A stretch of DNA of 64,000 nt from Purpureocillium takamizusanense. Taxonomy: Eukaryota; Ascomycota; Sordariomycetes; Hypocreales; Ophiocordycipitaceae. The stretch lies in assembly GCF_022605165.1 (NCBI RefSeq), contig NC_063075.1, positions 868,001-932,000 of the forward strand, written 5' to 3'. The stretch's first letter is position 1, and each line of letters starts with the position of its first letter. The notes below the pieces were generated by a model, which saw only the letters and a list, made by a program, of their open reading frames with translations, ran no database searches and was not told where the DNA came from. A program made the position numbers and the translations under genes. Shown in pieces: positions 11,661 through 21,931 of this stretch.

Positions 11661-13031
11661 CGTTGGCGAAGCTGGGGCCCCAAGCGAGGCTGGCCGTGGG
11701 GGGATGGAGTCGTCGTCGCCGTCCTCGTGGGCAATGTCGCGGCTTCCAGGAGGCAGAGGCGCAAGCTGGCGGGGTCGACGACGTGGTGCAGCTCGACGTC
11801 TGACGTTGCGCTGTGGGGCAGCCGCGAATGCGTGTGTTGCTGGGCAGTGGGCACAGAGCTGACAGAAGACGCTGACGAGGGGGAGAGGTCACGTGATACC
11901 CGCGATGAGGTGAGACCCATGCCAGGAGAGATGGGGGAGCAAGTACGTAGCTCCATCAGGTGGGGGTGTGGGGGATGAATATTGCTGTGGATGCCCATGC
12001 AGACGAGTCGCCCGCTTCAACATCAACTTTGATCAAACAGTCGAGTCCCACGGACTAAGGGCATCGTCCTGATTGATGTCTGATCGCGAGCTATCATCTT
12101 GTGTGCATCAATCATAGGCGGCAGGGGAGAGTGTCTCTTTTCTGCTGGGCCCAGACAAGTTCTCCGAATCCTCGTCAGGGCCACTAGTTCAACGCCCAGC
12201 TCCAACTCCAGCTGTTTCCAGCTGCGCGCTGAGCAATGACAAGAGCCGCGATGAAAAGTATGCGACCCGAATGGTACGAGTGCTTCGGCTGTCTGACGAC
12301 TATCTCAGCGTACGAAGTACTCTGCTGCCTTGTTTGAAGGGAAGGCGGTAGGGACCCTTGGCCCCATCACGTAGATTCCCTCGACGGTCGGCTTACGATG
12401 GTTTCCATCAGCACCTCAGTATGTCGCATCATCTCGTCGAGGCGCACGTGCTCGCCATAGACACGGCTGCTGGGCATCTGTATCTTCACCGCCAGCCGAT
12501 GGCACCACTGTGACGTCGCCGATGCCGCTCCTTCCAAGCCGAACCGGCTTGGCCAACCAGTTGGTGATGCGCACTGTCAGAATGGCTCCTGGAGATCACG
12601 CAACACGCGACTACGCGTTCGAGCGCCGATGCTCCGCAGCGCGAACAGTTTCGGCGTCGTGCAGTGTCGGCGCGAGCTTAGCCCGACGTCTTGGTTGCTG
12701 TTCAGCCTGAGCCTGTCAGTAACTTGACTTGCGTTCTGGTGGTGCACCCTGGTGTGACGCAAACATGCCCGGGTCACGCGGCACGGCGTCTGGAGGAAGG
12801 CAGACCTGTTCAAAGGCAACAATTGCTGTGATGGGAGCCTCTTTTCCGCGGCACTATAAAAGCGAGAGAGAAGGGGGAAAAAGTCCGCGGCCCAGTCTGA
12901 ACTCTCCGACTTGTCCTGTTCAAACGACTGAATCTCGCACCAGACTTCACGTCCATGGACACGAAGAGACAACCATCAAAGCCATCAACAAGACATACTC
13001 AAATCCATCAATCAACCATCCTCAAGACAAA
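11661..13031. other. divergent intergenic region between ARPC4 and the mini-protein gene
   Basis: Holds the minus-strand promoter of ARPC4 on the left and the plus-strand promoter and leader of the 53-residue protein on the right. Frames within it are short and show no family signature. Confidence 0.6.
12855..12862 (+). promoter_or_regulatory. TATA box of the mini-protein gene
   Basis: TATAAAAG lies 177 bp upstream of the ATG at 13,032. Between them is a C/A-rich leader ending in ACAAA, typical of highly expressed fungal genes. Most genes here lack an obvious TATA box, so this one stands out. Confidence 0.55.
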
Positions 13032-13193
13032 ATGCCGGCGACCCTGGTCAAGTGCCCCGTGTGTGGCATTGTCTACGCCTCCACGCAGCCCGGCTGCCCC
13101 TACGCGAGCTGCCACTATAGCATGCATTCGCCGCCACCGACTAAGCCGGCACCAAAGCGCAAGCCAGACATGGGCACCAAGTCCCTCTGCTAA
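13032..13193 (+). CDS. 53-aa cysteine-rich putative zinc-binding mini-protein
   Basis: A single-exon frame of 53 codons plus TAA. I could not assign a named family. The visible architecture is a zinc-ribbon/knuckle-like C8-x2-C11-x10-C22-x4-C27 with H28 and H32 following, then a Pro/Lys tail ending in Cys53. There is no signal peptide or membrane segment, so a cytosolic or nuclear metal-binding peptide is more likely than a secreted one. Start choice rests on the CAAAATG context and a TATA box 177 bp upstream with a C/A-rich leader. It diverges from ARPC4 and lies 720 bp ahead of UBP6 on the same strand. Its length is below many annotation cutoffs. Alternatively it is the first exon of a larger gene, but no good donor precedes the stop. 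Confidence 0.6.
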   Translation: MPATLVKCPVCGIVYASTQPGCPYASCHYSMHSPPPTKPAPKRKPDMGTKSLC

Positions 13194-13916
13194 GAACTTG
13201 CCGCACTTTAGGAGCATGCTCGGCTTCACCGCCACGACTTGCCGCTGTCGTGCACCGACAGGAGCCTTGGCAACACGCAGCCGCGACGCTGTGTCGCCCG
13301 ACGCCTTGCAGCGACTCCCACCACTTGGCAGCGCGGCTCCCCTGGTCCAAAGAGGAATCCCCGCCCTCAGCCGTTTGCGATGGCTTCCGATTAACTTCGC
13401 TTCACAGGGCAGATGGACAACAGATATTCAAACCCGGGTCTGATGGATGGACGGCTGTTGTATTCAGTGAAGCTCAGGGATGGAGTCGGTACAAAAAGTG
13501 CATGCAAAAGCGAAAAGAAAGATTCGAGGTTTCCCTAGTCAGACACAGACACCGTTATCGTCACTTGCGTGGTGTAAATAAAATGAAATCGCTGTCGCAG
13601 CATCTGATTCGGTTATGCATCAAGTTCCTGGCAAGGGCGGCATTCGTTCGTCGGGCAGCTCTGCAGGCGCCGAGCCCCACTCGTTGCGCCACACTTATTA
13701 CACTAGCCACTCCAGTCCAGGTACCAGCGACGTGACGCAGAGCTTCTCCCACCTTCGACCCTCGTCCCTCTGACAACATCCCGCCAACGAGGCATTGCCC
13801 TGCCTGCCTCTTCTGTTTGCAACGCGACCATCATTCATGCTGGTGCTCGCTGCCTTCGACTCCTTCAATCACCGACAAGACACTTTTGCTTCAACCACGA
13901 GGCACACAACACAACC
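13194..13916. other. UBP6 promoter region and mini-protein 3' flank
   Basis: The left part should hold the mini-protein 3' UTR. The right part becomes C/T- and C/A-rich over about 13,790-13,915, as expected for a fungal 5' leader ending in ACAACC before the UBP6 ATG. No other gene seen. Confidence 0.55.
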
Positions 13917-15699
13917 ATGGCGGCAGTAACAGGTACGAACCCCTCCAAAGGTTATCTTCGCCACCGCCCCTCCGGGCCTCAACGCTGACCGTTGCTGTGC
14001 AGTTGTCGTCAAGCATCAGGGCAAAAAGTACGACGTCGAGGTCGACTCTGGCTCAACCGGAGAAGACTTCAAGCTGCAGCTCTTCAGCCTCACCAATGTC
14101 GAGCCCGAACGACAAAAGATCCTCATCAAAGGCGGTCAGCTCAAGGACGATGCCGACATGGGCAAGCTCGGCCTCAAGGCCGGACAGGTCATCATGATGA
14201 TGGGCAGCCCTGGCTCCGGCTCCGGCTCCTCTCAGCTCGTCCGTCCCAAGGACCAGGTCAAATTCGTCGAGGACATGACCGAGGCAGAGCAGGCTCAGCA
14301 GATCGGCGCTCTTCCGGCCGGCCTTGTCAACCTCGGCAACACCTGCTACCTGAACTCGACGCTGCAGACCCTGCGTTCCATCCCCGAACTTCAATCCGCC
14401 TTGAGCCAATACACGCCGAGCTCAAGCGGCTTCACCATGTTGCAGACGGACCTGGCAGCCCAGCTGTCGGGATTGTACACCAAGATGAGCCAGACGCAGG
14501 AGGCCTTTCCGCCCATGAACTTTCTCGGCAGCCTGCGGCAGGTCTTCCCGCAGTTCGCCGAGAAGGCCAAATCCAACAACGGCTACGCTCAGCAAGACGC
14601 CGAGGAGGCGTGGTCGCAGATTGTCCAGCAGCTGAACCAGAAGCTCAATGTCAAGGATGCCGCCGACACACCCAACCAGTCGTTTGTCGACAAGTACATG
14701 TCAGGCGAGTTCACCTCGCTGATGGAGTGTGATGAGGAGGAGGCTCGCAACGGTGGTGAAAGGGCTGTGGAGTCCAAGGACCCCTTCTACAAGCTCAACT
14801 GCCATATCGACGGCTCCACAAACCACCTCAGAGACGGCATCCTGGCAGCGCTGAGCGCGAAGATGGAGAAGAAGTCGGAGGTGCTCGGCCGGGACGCCAT
14901 GTACACCAAGACGTCCAAGATTTCGCGGTCGCCCAAGTACCTGACGGTGCACTTTGTAAGGTTCTTCTGGAAGCGAGAAACGCAGAAGAAGGCCAAGATT
15001 ATGCGCAAGGTCACGTTCCCGCAGGAGCTGGACATTGTCGAGTTTTGCTCCGATGACCTCAAGAGGGCGTTGATACCGGTGCGCGACAAAGTACGTGAGA
15101 TCAGGAAGGACGAGGAGGACATTGAGCGCGCTCGCAAGCGCCGCAAGAAGAACCACGAGCAAGACCTAGACGACATCCCCGGTGGAGCCGGACTGCCGTC
15201 GGAGAAGGAGAAGAGGGAAAAGGAGGAGAAGGGAAAGAAGAAGGCAGAAGCAAACAAGAAGGGCGGAGAGAAATCGGCGGACGCCGACACGGCCATGGGC
15301 GAGACGTACAAGACAGACGCCGAGATTGACGCAGAAAGGGACGCGGCGCTGCTGGCGGCCAAGAAGGAACTCAACGCCGTGATCGACCCGGAGTTGCGCA
15401 AGGACGACGGCGCCAACCAGTCAGGCCTGTACGAGCTACGCGGCGTGGTGACGCACCAGGGCGCGAGCGCCGACAGCGGCCACTACACGGCCTACGTCAA
15501 GAAGTCGGCGCAGGTGGACCCCAAGACGGGCAAGAAGGGCGAAGAGGACGGCAAGTGGTGGTGGTTCAACGACGACAAGGTGTCCGAGGTCACAGTTGAC
15601 AAGGTGGAGGCGCTGGCGGGCGGCGGCGAGTCGCACTCGGCGCTGATTTTGCTTTACAGGGCCATTCCGCTTCCAGGCTCAGACGGCACAATGGAGTAG
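13917..15699 (+). CDS. UBP6: ubiquitin carboxyl-terminal hydrolase Ubp6/USP14
   Basis: Two exons, 13917-13932 (16 nt) and 14003-15699, around a 70-bp intron with donor GTACGA, branch GCTGAC and acceptor TGCAG. The product is 570 aa. Residues 1-75 are a ubiquitin-like domain that docks on the proteasome base subunit Rpn1. The USP catalytic domain follows: Cys box GNTCYLNSTLQ with nucleophile C120, the QQDAEEAW segment, His box SGHYTAYVK with H499, and WWFNDDKV with N528/D529 as the third catalytic position. Residues about 370-435 are a Lys/Glu-rich insert between catalytic boxes, more acidic-basic than in yeast. The enzyme trims ubiquitin from proteasome-bound substrates and recycles it, acting in cytosol and nucleus. 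All catalytic residues are present, so it should be active. Domain order and length match the family, and I regard the call as secure. Confidence 0.96.
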
Positions 15700-16015
15700 G
15701 GAGTCGTGGCATTGGATTTGAGAAAAGTGAGTCGCGTCAGGACTGTCTAAGAAGTCAGTAGAGCAGGACGGTTTGAGGGCTGAGTTGAGCAGGACTGTTT
15801 GAGGAAGAGTTGAGTCGGGATTTTAAGGACAAGGCGATTGCAGGCGTCCAGGGTATCTATCATTCAAGCCAAAACGCCGTGGCGATGCAAGCCTCAACAC
15901 GTACTAGAACTACCTATACACAAATTCTGTCGCTCCTGGTCGTACATTTTCCAACGCCGTGCTAGCCCCAAACTCATCCCCGAGGTCAAAATCACAGGGC
16001 CCGGGGGCTGACTGA
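15700..16015. other. convergent 3' intergenic region
   Basis: Short spacer between the UBP6 stop and the stop of the minus-strand membrane protein. It should contain both 3' UTRs. It includes two imperfect copies of a GAGCAGGACTGTTTGAG-like segment near 15,756-15,806. Confidence 0.55.
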
Positions 16016-16500
16016 CTACCTGCCCTTGGCAATTTTTTCAGCCTCCCGCTCGCGGACACGCTCCTTGAAGACGTCTAGCTTGCGCTCCAGCTGCGCCTTT
16101 TGCTGCAGCAGATGCGTCTTTTGCGTCTCGAGGATGGCGATTTGTTCGGCGGCCGTGGTCTGGCGGAACTGCCTGATGGTCTGTTTGTTTCAGGTGACAG
16201 CGAGGAGAGCCAGTCAGCAAAAGTTTGTGTTGCCAATTCTTCCTTTGAATCTCCTCCCTTTTCTGCTCGCTGTGCATCCTCCTCTCCTTCCTACCCAAGG
16301 GCTGGGAGAGGGAGAGGGAAAGGGAGAGAGAGAAGGAGGGAGGAGGAGGTGTACAGAAGGCCAGACAAACTCACCTCTTCCTTTTGCTTGTCCGACTTGA
16401 GCTGCGCGCCCGTCAGGGAGCCGACGGCGATGACGGCGGCGAAGGCGGCGGCCCAGATGCCGCGCTTGATCTTGTCCTGGCGGGTCCAGGCGTGCGCCAT
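16016..16500 (-). CDS. small single-pass membrane protein with C-terminal coiled coil
   Basis: Two exons, 16500-16375 and 16180-16016, with a 194-bp intron (GTGAGT donor, AAACAG acceptor), giving 96 aa. Residues 1-13 are basic, 14-31 form one Ala/Val/Ile-rich transmembrane helix (IWAAAFAAVIAVGSLTGA), and 38-92 are a charged heptad-like helix rich in Gln, Glu, Lys and Arg ending AEKIAKGR. The layout resembles small fungal mitochondrial membrane proteins, such as assembly or respiratory-chain accessory factors, but I cannot assign a named family. Localisation is inference from the positively charged N-terminus and the single helix. It lies tail-to-tail with UBP6. Both exons stay in frame only with this splice, which supports the gene model. 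Confidence 0.75.
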
Positions 16501-18665
16501 GGCGGGTTCGGAGCGAGTGAGAAAGGAAGAAGAACGGGCGTGGTCTGGAGAGAGGGGGCTCTCTATTTTCCCCTCTTGTTCGTTGGTTGGTTTCACCAGA
16601 CGGCGCGCCAGAGCTGGCGGGAGAGTGCGTGTTGCTCGCACGAGTGCAGGAGTGGCGGCGGCGGCGTCGGTGTCGAAGGATGGGACGATGTCGGGGGGGT
16701 CGGCGGTGGGGGCGACCTTGAACGTGACGGCGAAGAAGAGCCCGTCGAGGAGGAGCAGGAGGAAGTGGTTGCCGTGGTGGTACTGGACGAGACGCTGCGA
16801 GAGACGCTGCGCCGCCGCCGCCGCGTGTACGAGGGCGAGCACGGTGGAGGAAGAGCCGGACAGAGGGAGGAGCTCTGGGCGCGATTGAAACGCGAGGTGG
16901 TGGTGGTGCTAAAGGCGGTCAATTCGATGTCGCCGTCTCGAAAACAAAAGTGCGGGTGCTCGTCTTCGTCCTCGTCCTCGTGCGCCTCGTTGACGTCGTC
17001 GTTATCGTTGTCGGTGTCGGTGTCGTCTGCCCGGACGGCGGCCGCGGAGGCAGTGTGCGTTGTCGTCGTGGATTTCGGAGGGTTGATGGCCCGCCATGGC
17101 GGCAGCGGCAGCGGCAGCAGCAGCGGGGGCGGCGCGGGTGCGGGAAGCGCGGCGGCGATGAGTAATAGGCGCTCCATTGAATCCGGGCAGGTCATTCATG
17201 CCGTCTTGCTCCTGAAAGGTACAGGCGGGCGGGGCAGACCCTGGATGACCAGCAACATTTAATTGCCGATGTCAATGGGAATTATAGATGATGGGAAGAA
17301 TAGAAGAACCAGGGAAAGCAAAGTAAAAGAAAAGAATTGTATACTACTATTCCGAAAATCATTACCCTTCTTCCCATCTCTCTGACATGGCGCAGCGACA
17401 AGGGCGAAGCGCACCACCAGTTTCGTCAACGCGTGTCGCAAAGCCCTGCCGGGGGATAAAACTTGGAGCGCAGTTTGAGGCGAAACGCGATGCACCACCA
17501 CCACCACCACCCGTCAACAAAAAAAAGTCGCGCGGGTGTGAACTTGCGAGGTCGACGCGCTCGAGCCGACTTTTCGAGTCGGGATGGTGACCCTCTTTGG
17601 GCAACGAATGGAAACGTTTCTGAAACAAAGTGCTCGGCGTTGCGGTGCCGAGTCCAGGGCAGCAGCAGCAGCAGCAGCAGCACAGCCTACCCTAGAGACG
17701 TCAATTGATGAGTAATGGAAATGCTACTGAAGCCGGTTGGCTGGGCTTCAAAACATTTTGCGCGGCGGATGTCCATGTTTCGCATGCGGCCGCGCGCGCG
17801 CCGTGTCAGCGTCTTGTTTGGAGGAGGTACGTAATTATCACTTGCGCTCAACGTCACGGGCGTCATGGTGACAAGCAATCAGGGCTGCGTGGGGGGTCGG
17901 GTTGGGCGGCTGTTCGGGGCGGGCTCCACTGTATTGCGGCGGGCGTTGTGCTGAGTCTTTCTCCGTGTCCCTCTGGCGGACGGCCAGACAAAAGCGCGCT
18001 CATCAGGCAATGGGGAGTGCAAGTATGGAAGGGGGAGCCCCGTGGTGGGCAGTTAGTAGTAAGTCAGTTGGTATACGAAGTAGAATAGAATCGCTATTCA
18101 GTAGCCGTTCCGGGCTCTTGCTTGCTTGCTTGCTTGACTGACGGACTGACTACCTACTAAACTTTTGGCTACCTTATTATGGAAGCCCGCGGCAATGACT
18201 GGGTTTCACTATATGTATACTGTACCTAGGTAGGTAGGCAGGCACGCACGCACGATAGGCAATTGTGGGCTCCTTCCCTGTCGTTGATTGATGGCCCGTT
18301 GCTCCCGGAAGCCGCACAGGCGCCTCCACTTGCACCTCCACCTCCACCAGTAGCAGAGCATCCATACATTTCCTACTCCAACGTCAGTCGACCTCGCCCC
18401 ATCCATTACCACTACGCCATCCCCTCGTTCCGTTGCGCTCATCCACACTGCATTATATATCCGGTTTCATTTTCATTTTCATTACCTTGCCTTGCCTTGC
18501 GAAGCTGCGCAGCGCAGTTCCTTTTCTCTACTCCCTCTCTCTTCGTGTTGCGCGTTTCAACTCAACCTCCCAGCCACCCTCCCGAAGGATCCGACGGAGA
18601 CACAGACACAAACACATACACAATAATAATACTATACACCACACGCAACTCATCCGCTAGCAATC
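16501..18665. other. promoter-bearing low-complexity spacer
   Basis: Between two divergent genes: the membrane protein (-) and SHB17 (+). Bases 16,600-17,200 are rich in GGC/GGT/GTC triplets and open in several frames on both strands at once, a sign of composition rather than coding. CAG repeats occur at 17,661-17,681 and a TTGC run at 18,119-18,135. The right end (18,440-18,660) is a T/C- then C/A-rich leader typical of SHB17-proximal promoter DNA. The perfect palindrome TACCTAGGTA lies at 18,223-18,232. Confidence 0.55.
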
Positions 18666-20632
18666 ATGGGCGGCGGTGTTACCCCGCGCGTCTTCATCGT
18701 CCGCCACGGCGAGACGGAGTGGTCACTCAGCGGCAAACACACGGGCCGCACCGACATTCCCCTCACTGCCGACGGCGAGAAGCGCGTCCGCGCCACCGGC
18801 AAGGCCCTCGTCGGCGACGACCGCCTCATTGTTCCCAAGAAGCTCGTACACATGTGAGTCTACTCTGTCCCTGCTTGCTTGCTCCCTCGTGCGCGCGCGC
18901 CCTTCTCGCTACTCCTGAGACTACTGCGGGCACACACACACATATATATGCTTCGTACATATATGTGTTCCCGTCTACTCATGCTATGCCCCCTTGTTCC
19001 AAACTCCCACCCCCCTTTCGGCACTACATCCTGCTTGGCCGGCCGAGCTGCGCCAGACGGACAGGCGGACAGACAAACAAAATGGCCGCGTTACTCGCAT
19101 GCGGACCGCATCATCTCTGTCCATGCATCTGCGGGCGCGGCACGGCGGCCCGTCTGGCCTGCGACAGCCCGCATGCATCCGAGCGACACACCCAAGTTCG
19201 TCGTCGGCCAATTTTCAACATGATACGTGCATTGCATAACATGCCGGTCCGTGTCCAGATCAGCAGCGTCCATCCTGTCAACCAGTCAGTCTGCCATCGC
19301 ATCAGCACGCGGGGCAACCACCTAGCTCTCCGCTGGCCTAGCCTTCTCGTCGCCTTCTGCTCGCTCTACGACCTTGCACGACAGCACGCTCGGCCTGCCT
19401 GCTGCGTCTGGCCGCCATCAAGTTGCACCGCCCATCCCTCCGTCCCTCCGTGGAGCCCTCTTCCCGGCCGTGTCACTGCGTCCTACCCCGCCCGGCCCGT
19501 CGTCGTAGTCGCAGTCTGACGCCCACTTACCCCCCCTCTGAGCACCTGCATCATCCCTGGCATTAGCATCGTCATCGTTATCGCCCGTGCGGCATCGTAC
19601 ACAAAGGCCACAGCAAAGGTCTTGGCCCTCTGTGGAAATCAAACAAACAAACAGACAGACCGTTGCCCGTTCTCCTTCATCGCCGCGGTCACCCCCTTAC
19701 CGCCTGCCATCCGCCGCCCCCCCCTTGCCCACGGGTACACCCTGTATACCAGACAAGACAAAAGACGCACTACAAGCATGCTCTCACGATACCTCTCCTC
19801 TTGCTGACGATGGCCCCGCAGCTACGTCTCCCCCCGAAAGCGCGCCCAGCGCACCTTTGAGCTCCTCAACCTCGGGGTCCAGGACCCCTACCCCTGGGCC
19901 GCCCACGGCAGCAAGGACCCCGACGCCCTCGCCTGCAGCGCCCACGTTGAGGTTACTGACGATGTCCGCGAGTGGGACTATGGCGACTACGAGGGCGTCA
20001 CGAGCCCCGAGATCCGTCGTCGCCGTGCCGAGCAGGGCCTCGACCCCAACTGGGACATTTGGCGCGACGGCTGCCCCGGCGGAGAGTGAGTTTCTTGTTT
20101 CTTCGATGCCTTTCACTCAGCTGGAGCTGCTGCCTTGTACTCGCAGAAGCGCTGACAAACGGCGTCGTTTGCTTCTTGGTGCATAGGAGCCCCGAGCAGG
20201 TCACGGAGCGCCTCGACCGCCTCATCGCCGAAATCCGCCGCAAGTGGAACGAGCCCGCCATGGGCACTGGCAAGCACGGCGACGTCCTCGTCGTCGCCCA
20301 CGGACACATCCTTCGCGCCTTTGCTATGCGTTGGGCCGGCAAGACGCTGCAGGACGGGCCAGCCTTTTTGCTCGAGGCCGGCGGCGTGGGCACACTGAGG
20401 TGAGTCTCGAAGCCCGCCCTTGCCCTTGCAACCCCCTTGGTGGGCCGTGTCAGGCCTGCTACCTCCCCCCTTCACACACACCTTGATTTTTTATTTTGCA
20501 TTCACGGCATATTCAGAATGCTGATGGCGGATTGATACGTGAACCAGCTACGAGCACCATAGCATTCATGAGCCGGCAATATTGCTCGGCGGTGCATTTG
20601 TCGTGGACATGGCCCCCGAGGGGAACCTATAG
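18666..20632 (+). CDS. SHB17: SHB17-like sedoheptulose-1,7-bisphosphatase (histidine phosphatase family)
   Basis: Four exons: 18666-18853, 19822-20085, 20187-20399 and 20548-20632. The introns are 968, 101 and 148 bp. Splicing gives 249 aa without frame conflict. The histidine-phosphatase core is intact: RHG with phospho-accepting H14, R68 in [12 protein letters not shown]113 in the [10 protein letters not shown] segment, and H189 in VVAHGH. The C-terminus reads GGVGTLSYEHHS..EPAILL, as in yeast Shb17, which hydrolyses sedoheptulose-1,7-bisphosphate in the riboneogenesis branch of the pentose phosphate pathway in the cytosol. A general phosphoglycerate-mutase-like phosphatase is the alternative, but the conserved REW-YGDYEG and C-terminal pattern favour SHB17. 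The first intron is far longer than any other coding intron here. The gene converges with the methyltransferase, 296 bp apart. Confidence 0.9.
18854..19821 (+). other. unusually long (968 bp) first intron of SHB17
   Basis: Donor GTGAGT follows LVH-AT, and the acceptor GCAG restores Ile-Tyr-Val-Ser-Pro, with CTGAC branch sequence 15 bases upstream. The plus strand is C/T-rich, with a CA/TA run at 18,931-18,950. No frame inside fits a missing exon, because the yeast protein aligns across the junction without a gap. I found no box C/D pair for a snoRNA. Confidence 0.75.
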
Positions 20633-20928
20633 CGGGAGCGCCCGTATCTGGAAAGGATAGGCAGTATCGTTGGGGCGTGCAACAGGAGGAGCGGCCGAGC
20701 CGGCTGGTGGTAGGAATACAGATTTGGTCTATATAGACGGAGAGGTCCGAGCAAAGCGTGCTGGCCGTCATTTACCGGCATAGGCTGTGCTAGATAAATA
20801 GACTGCCTGCCCTCCTAACGAGGCACTTCGTCATGATGCTCCCTTTTATCCCCTGCCAAATACTGTACTTTATATCGCAAAAATGACTGCGAAAACATCG
20901 TAATATGGGGCCAAAAAAAAAGAGACCC

Positions 20929-21931
20929 TCAGGCGCGTTCGCCCCTAGCGAAAAACACCCTACGCGTCATGTGCTCGCCCATGCCGCGCGCATTCTCGAA
21001 CACCACGTCTTCATCCATGACGCGGAATTCGAACCCCTTGCCTACGCCCGCGCACTCAAACACGTCGCGCATCTGCGCCTCGCCAAAGCCGTGGTGCCGC
21101 ACGCCGCCCCTGGCAATGGCCTCACGGTCGCTCGCGTCCGCCTCATGAGCCACGAAGTCGAGGATGAAGAGCACGCCGCCCGCGGGGCGGAGGCGGTCCG
21201 CGAGGCGTGACGCCGCGAGGTACGGGTCATCGAAGTGGTGGAAGCCCGCGCCAACGCCGGCCACATCGAAGCCCGAGAATCGCGAGCCCGAGAGGGCCAC
21301 GGGGGAGACGTCGGCCGGGTCGAGCAGGTTGCCGACGTAGGCCGCGCGCTGCTCAGGAGTGAAGCCCTAACCGCGTAGGGGAGCCGGGGAAGGCCTCGTG
21401 GTCAGCGTACATATTGCGGCAATCGTCATGTCCTCCCTGGCGCACCAGTGATGGTGACGATGGCAGGTCGCTGCACCGGCGATCTAATAACGTGGCAGCA
21501 CTCACCTGGCTCTTTGCTTTGCCATTGTAGAGCTCGACCATGCTCTCCGAGACGTCGACGCCGACGCATTGGCTCATGCCATCTCCGAGAGCCTGCCACC
21601 GGCGAGTTGGTAAATGCAACTTTCTCAGGTCACGCCAAAAAAGAGGATCAAACTTCAAAGGCATTTACGCACCCTCGATAGAAGCCCCGTGCCACAGGCA
21701 TAGTCCAGCAGGCGGCCGCCCTCCGGAGCGCCAATGAAGTCGACCAGCCCCCTCACCTCCTTCTCCAGCCTGCCCACCGTCTTCTCGAACCTTGAGTCGT
21801 ACTCTGCGGCAAGCTGGCTGCGATGATTTGCAATTATCAGCAGGGCGAACGAACCTGCCACAGGTCACGTTGAATAAGGAGAGAAAGCCGCACTTGAAAT
21901 ACGCCTGATTCACGGCGGTGGTGTCCGTCAT
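20929..21931 (-). CDS. class I SAM-dependent methyltransferase
   Basis: Four exons: 21931-21894, 21817-21673, 21592-21506 and 21366-20929. The introns are 76, 80 and 139 bp. The join is fully in frame and gives 235 aa. SAM-binding motif I is LLDYACGTG at residues 49-57, and the acidic residue ending strand 2 is D74 in GVDVSESM. Motif-IV/post-I features follow in DVAGVGAGFHHFDDP and the LRPAGGVLFILDF stretch. No membrane helix or extra domain. The fold (Methyltransf_11/25-like) is clear, but the substrate is not; similar fungal proteins are annotated only as methyltransferases. Exon 1 encodes just 12 residues plus two bases. It is tail-to-tail with SHB17; no functional link is evident. Confidence 0.88.

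Noticed and set aside
18263..19519. 418-codon plus-strand frame across the SHB17 promoter, exon 1 and intron 1
   Set aside because: It reads exon 1 of SHB17 in the wrong frame and the rest lies in promoter or intron; the protein is Ser/Pro/His-rich without family features.
18854..19821. snoRNA hidden in the long SHB17 intron
   Set aside because: No RUGAUGA box C with a matching CUGA box D was found on reading the intron.
21020..21045. GGAATTCGAACCCC resembling a tRNA T-arm
   Set aside because: It lies within exon 4 of the methyltransferase and no acceptor stem or anticodon arm can be drawn around it.
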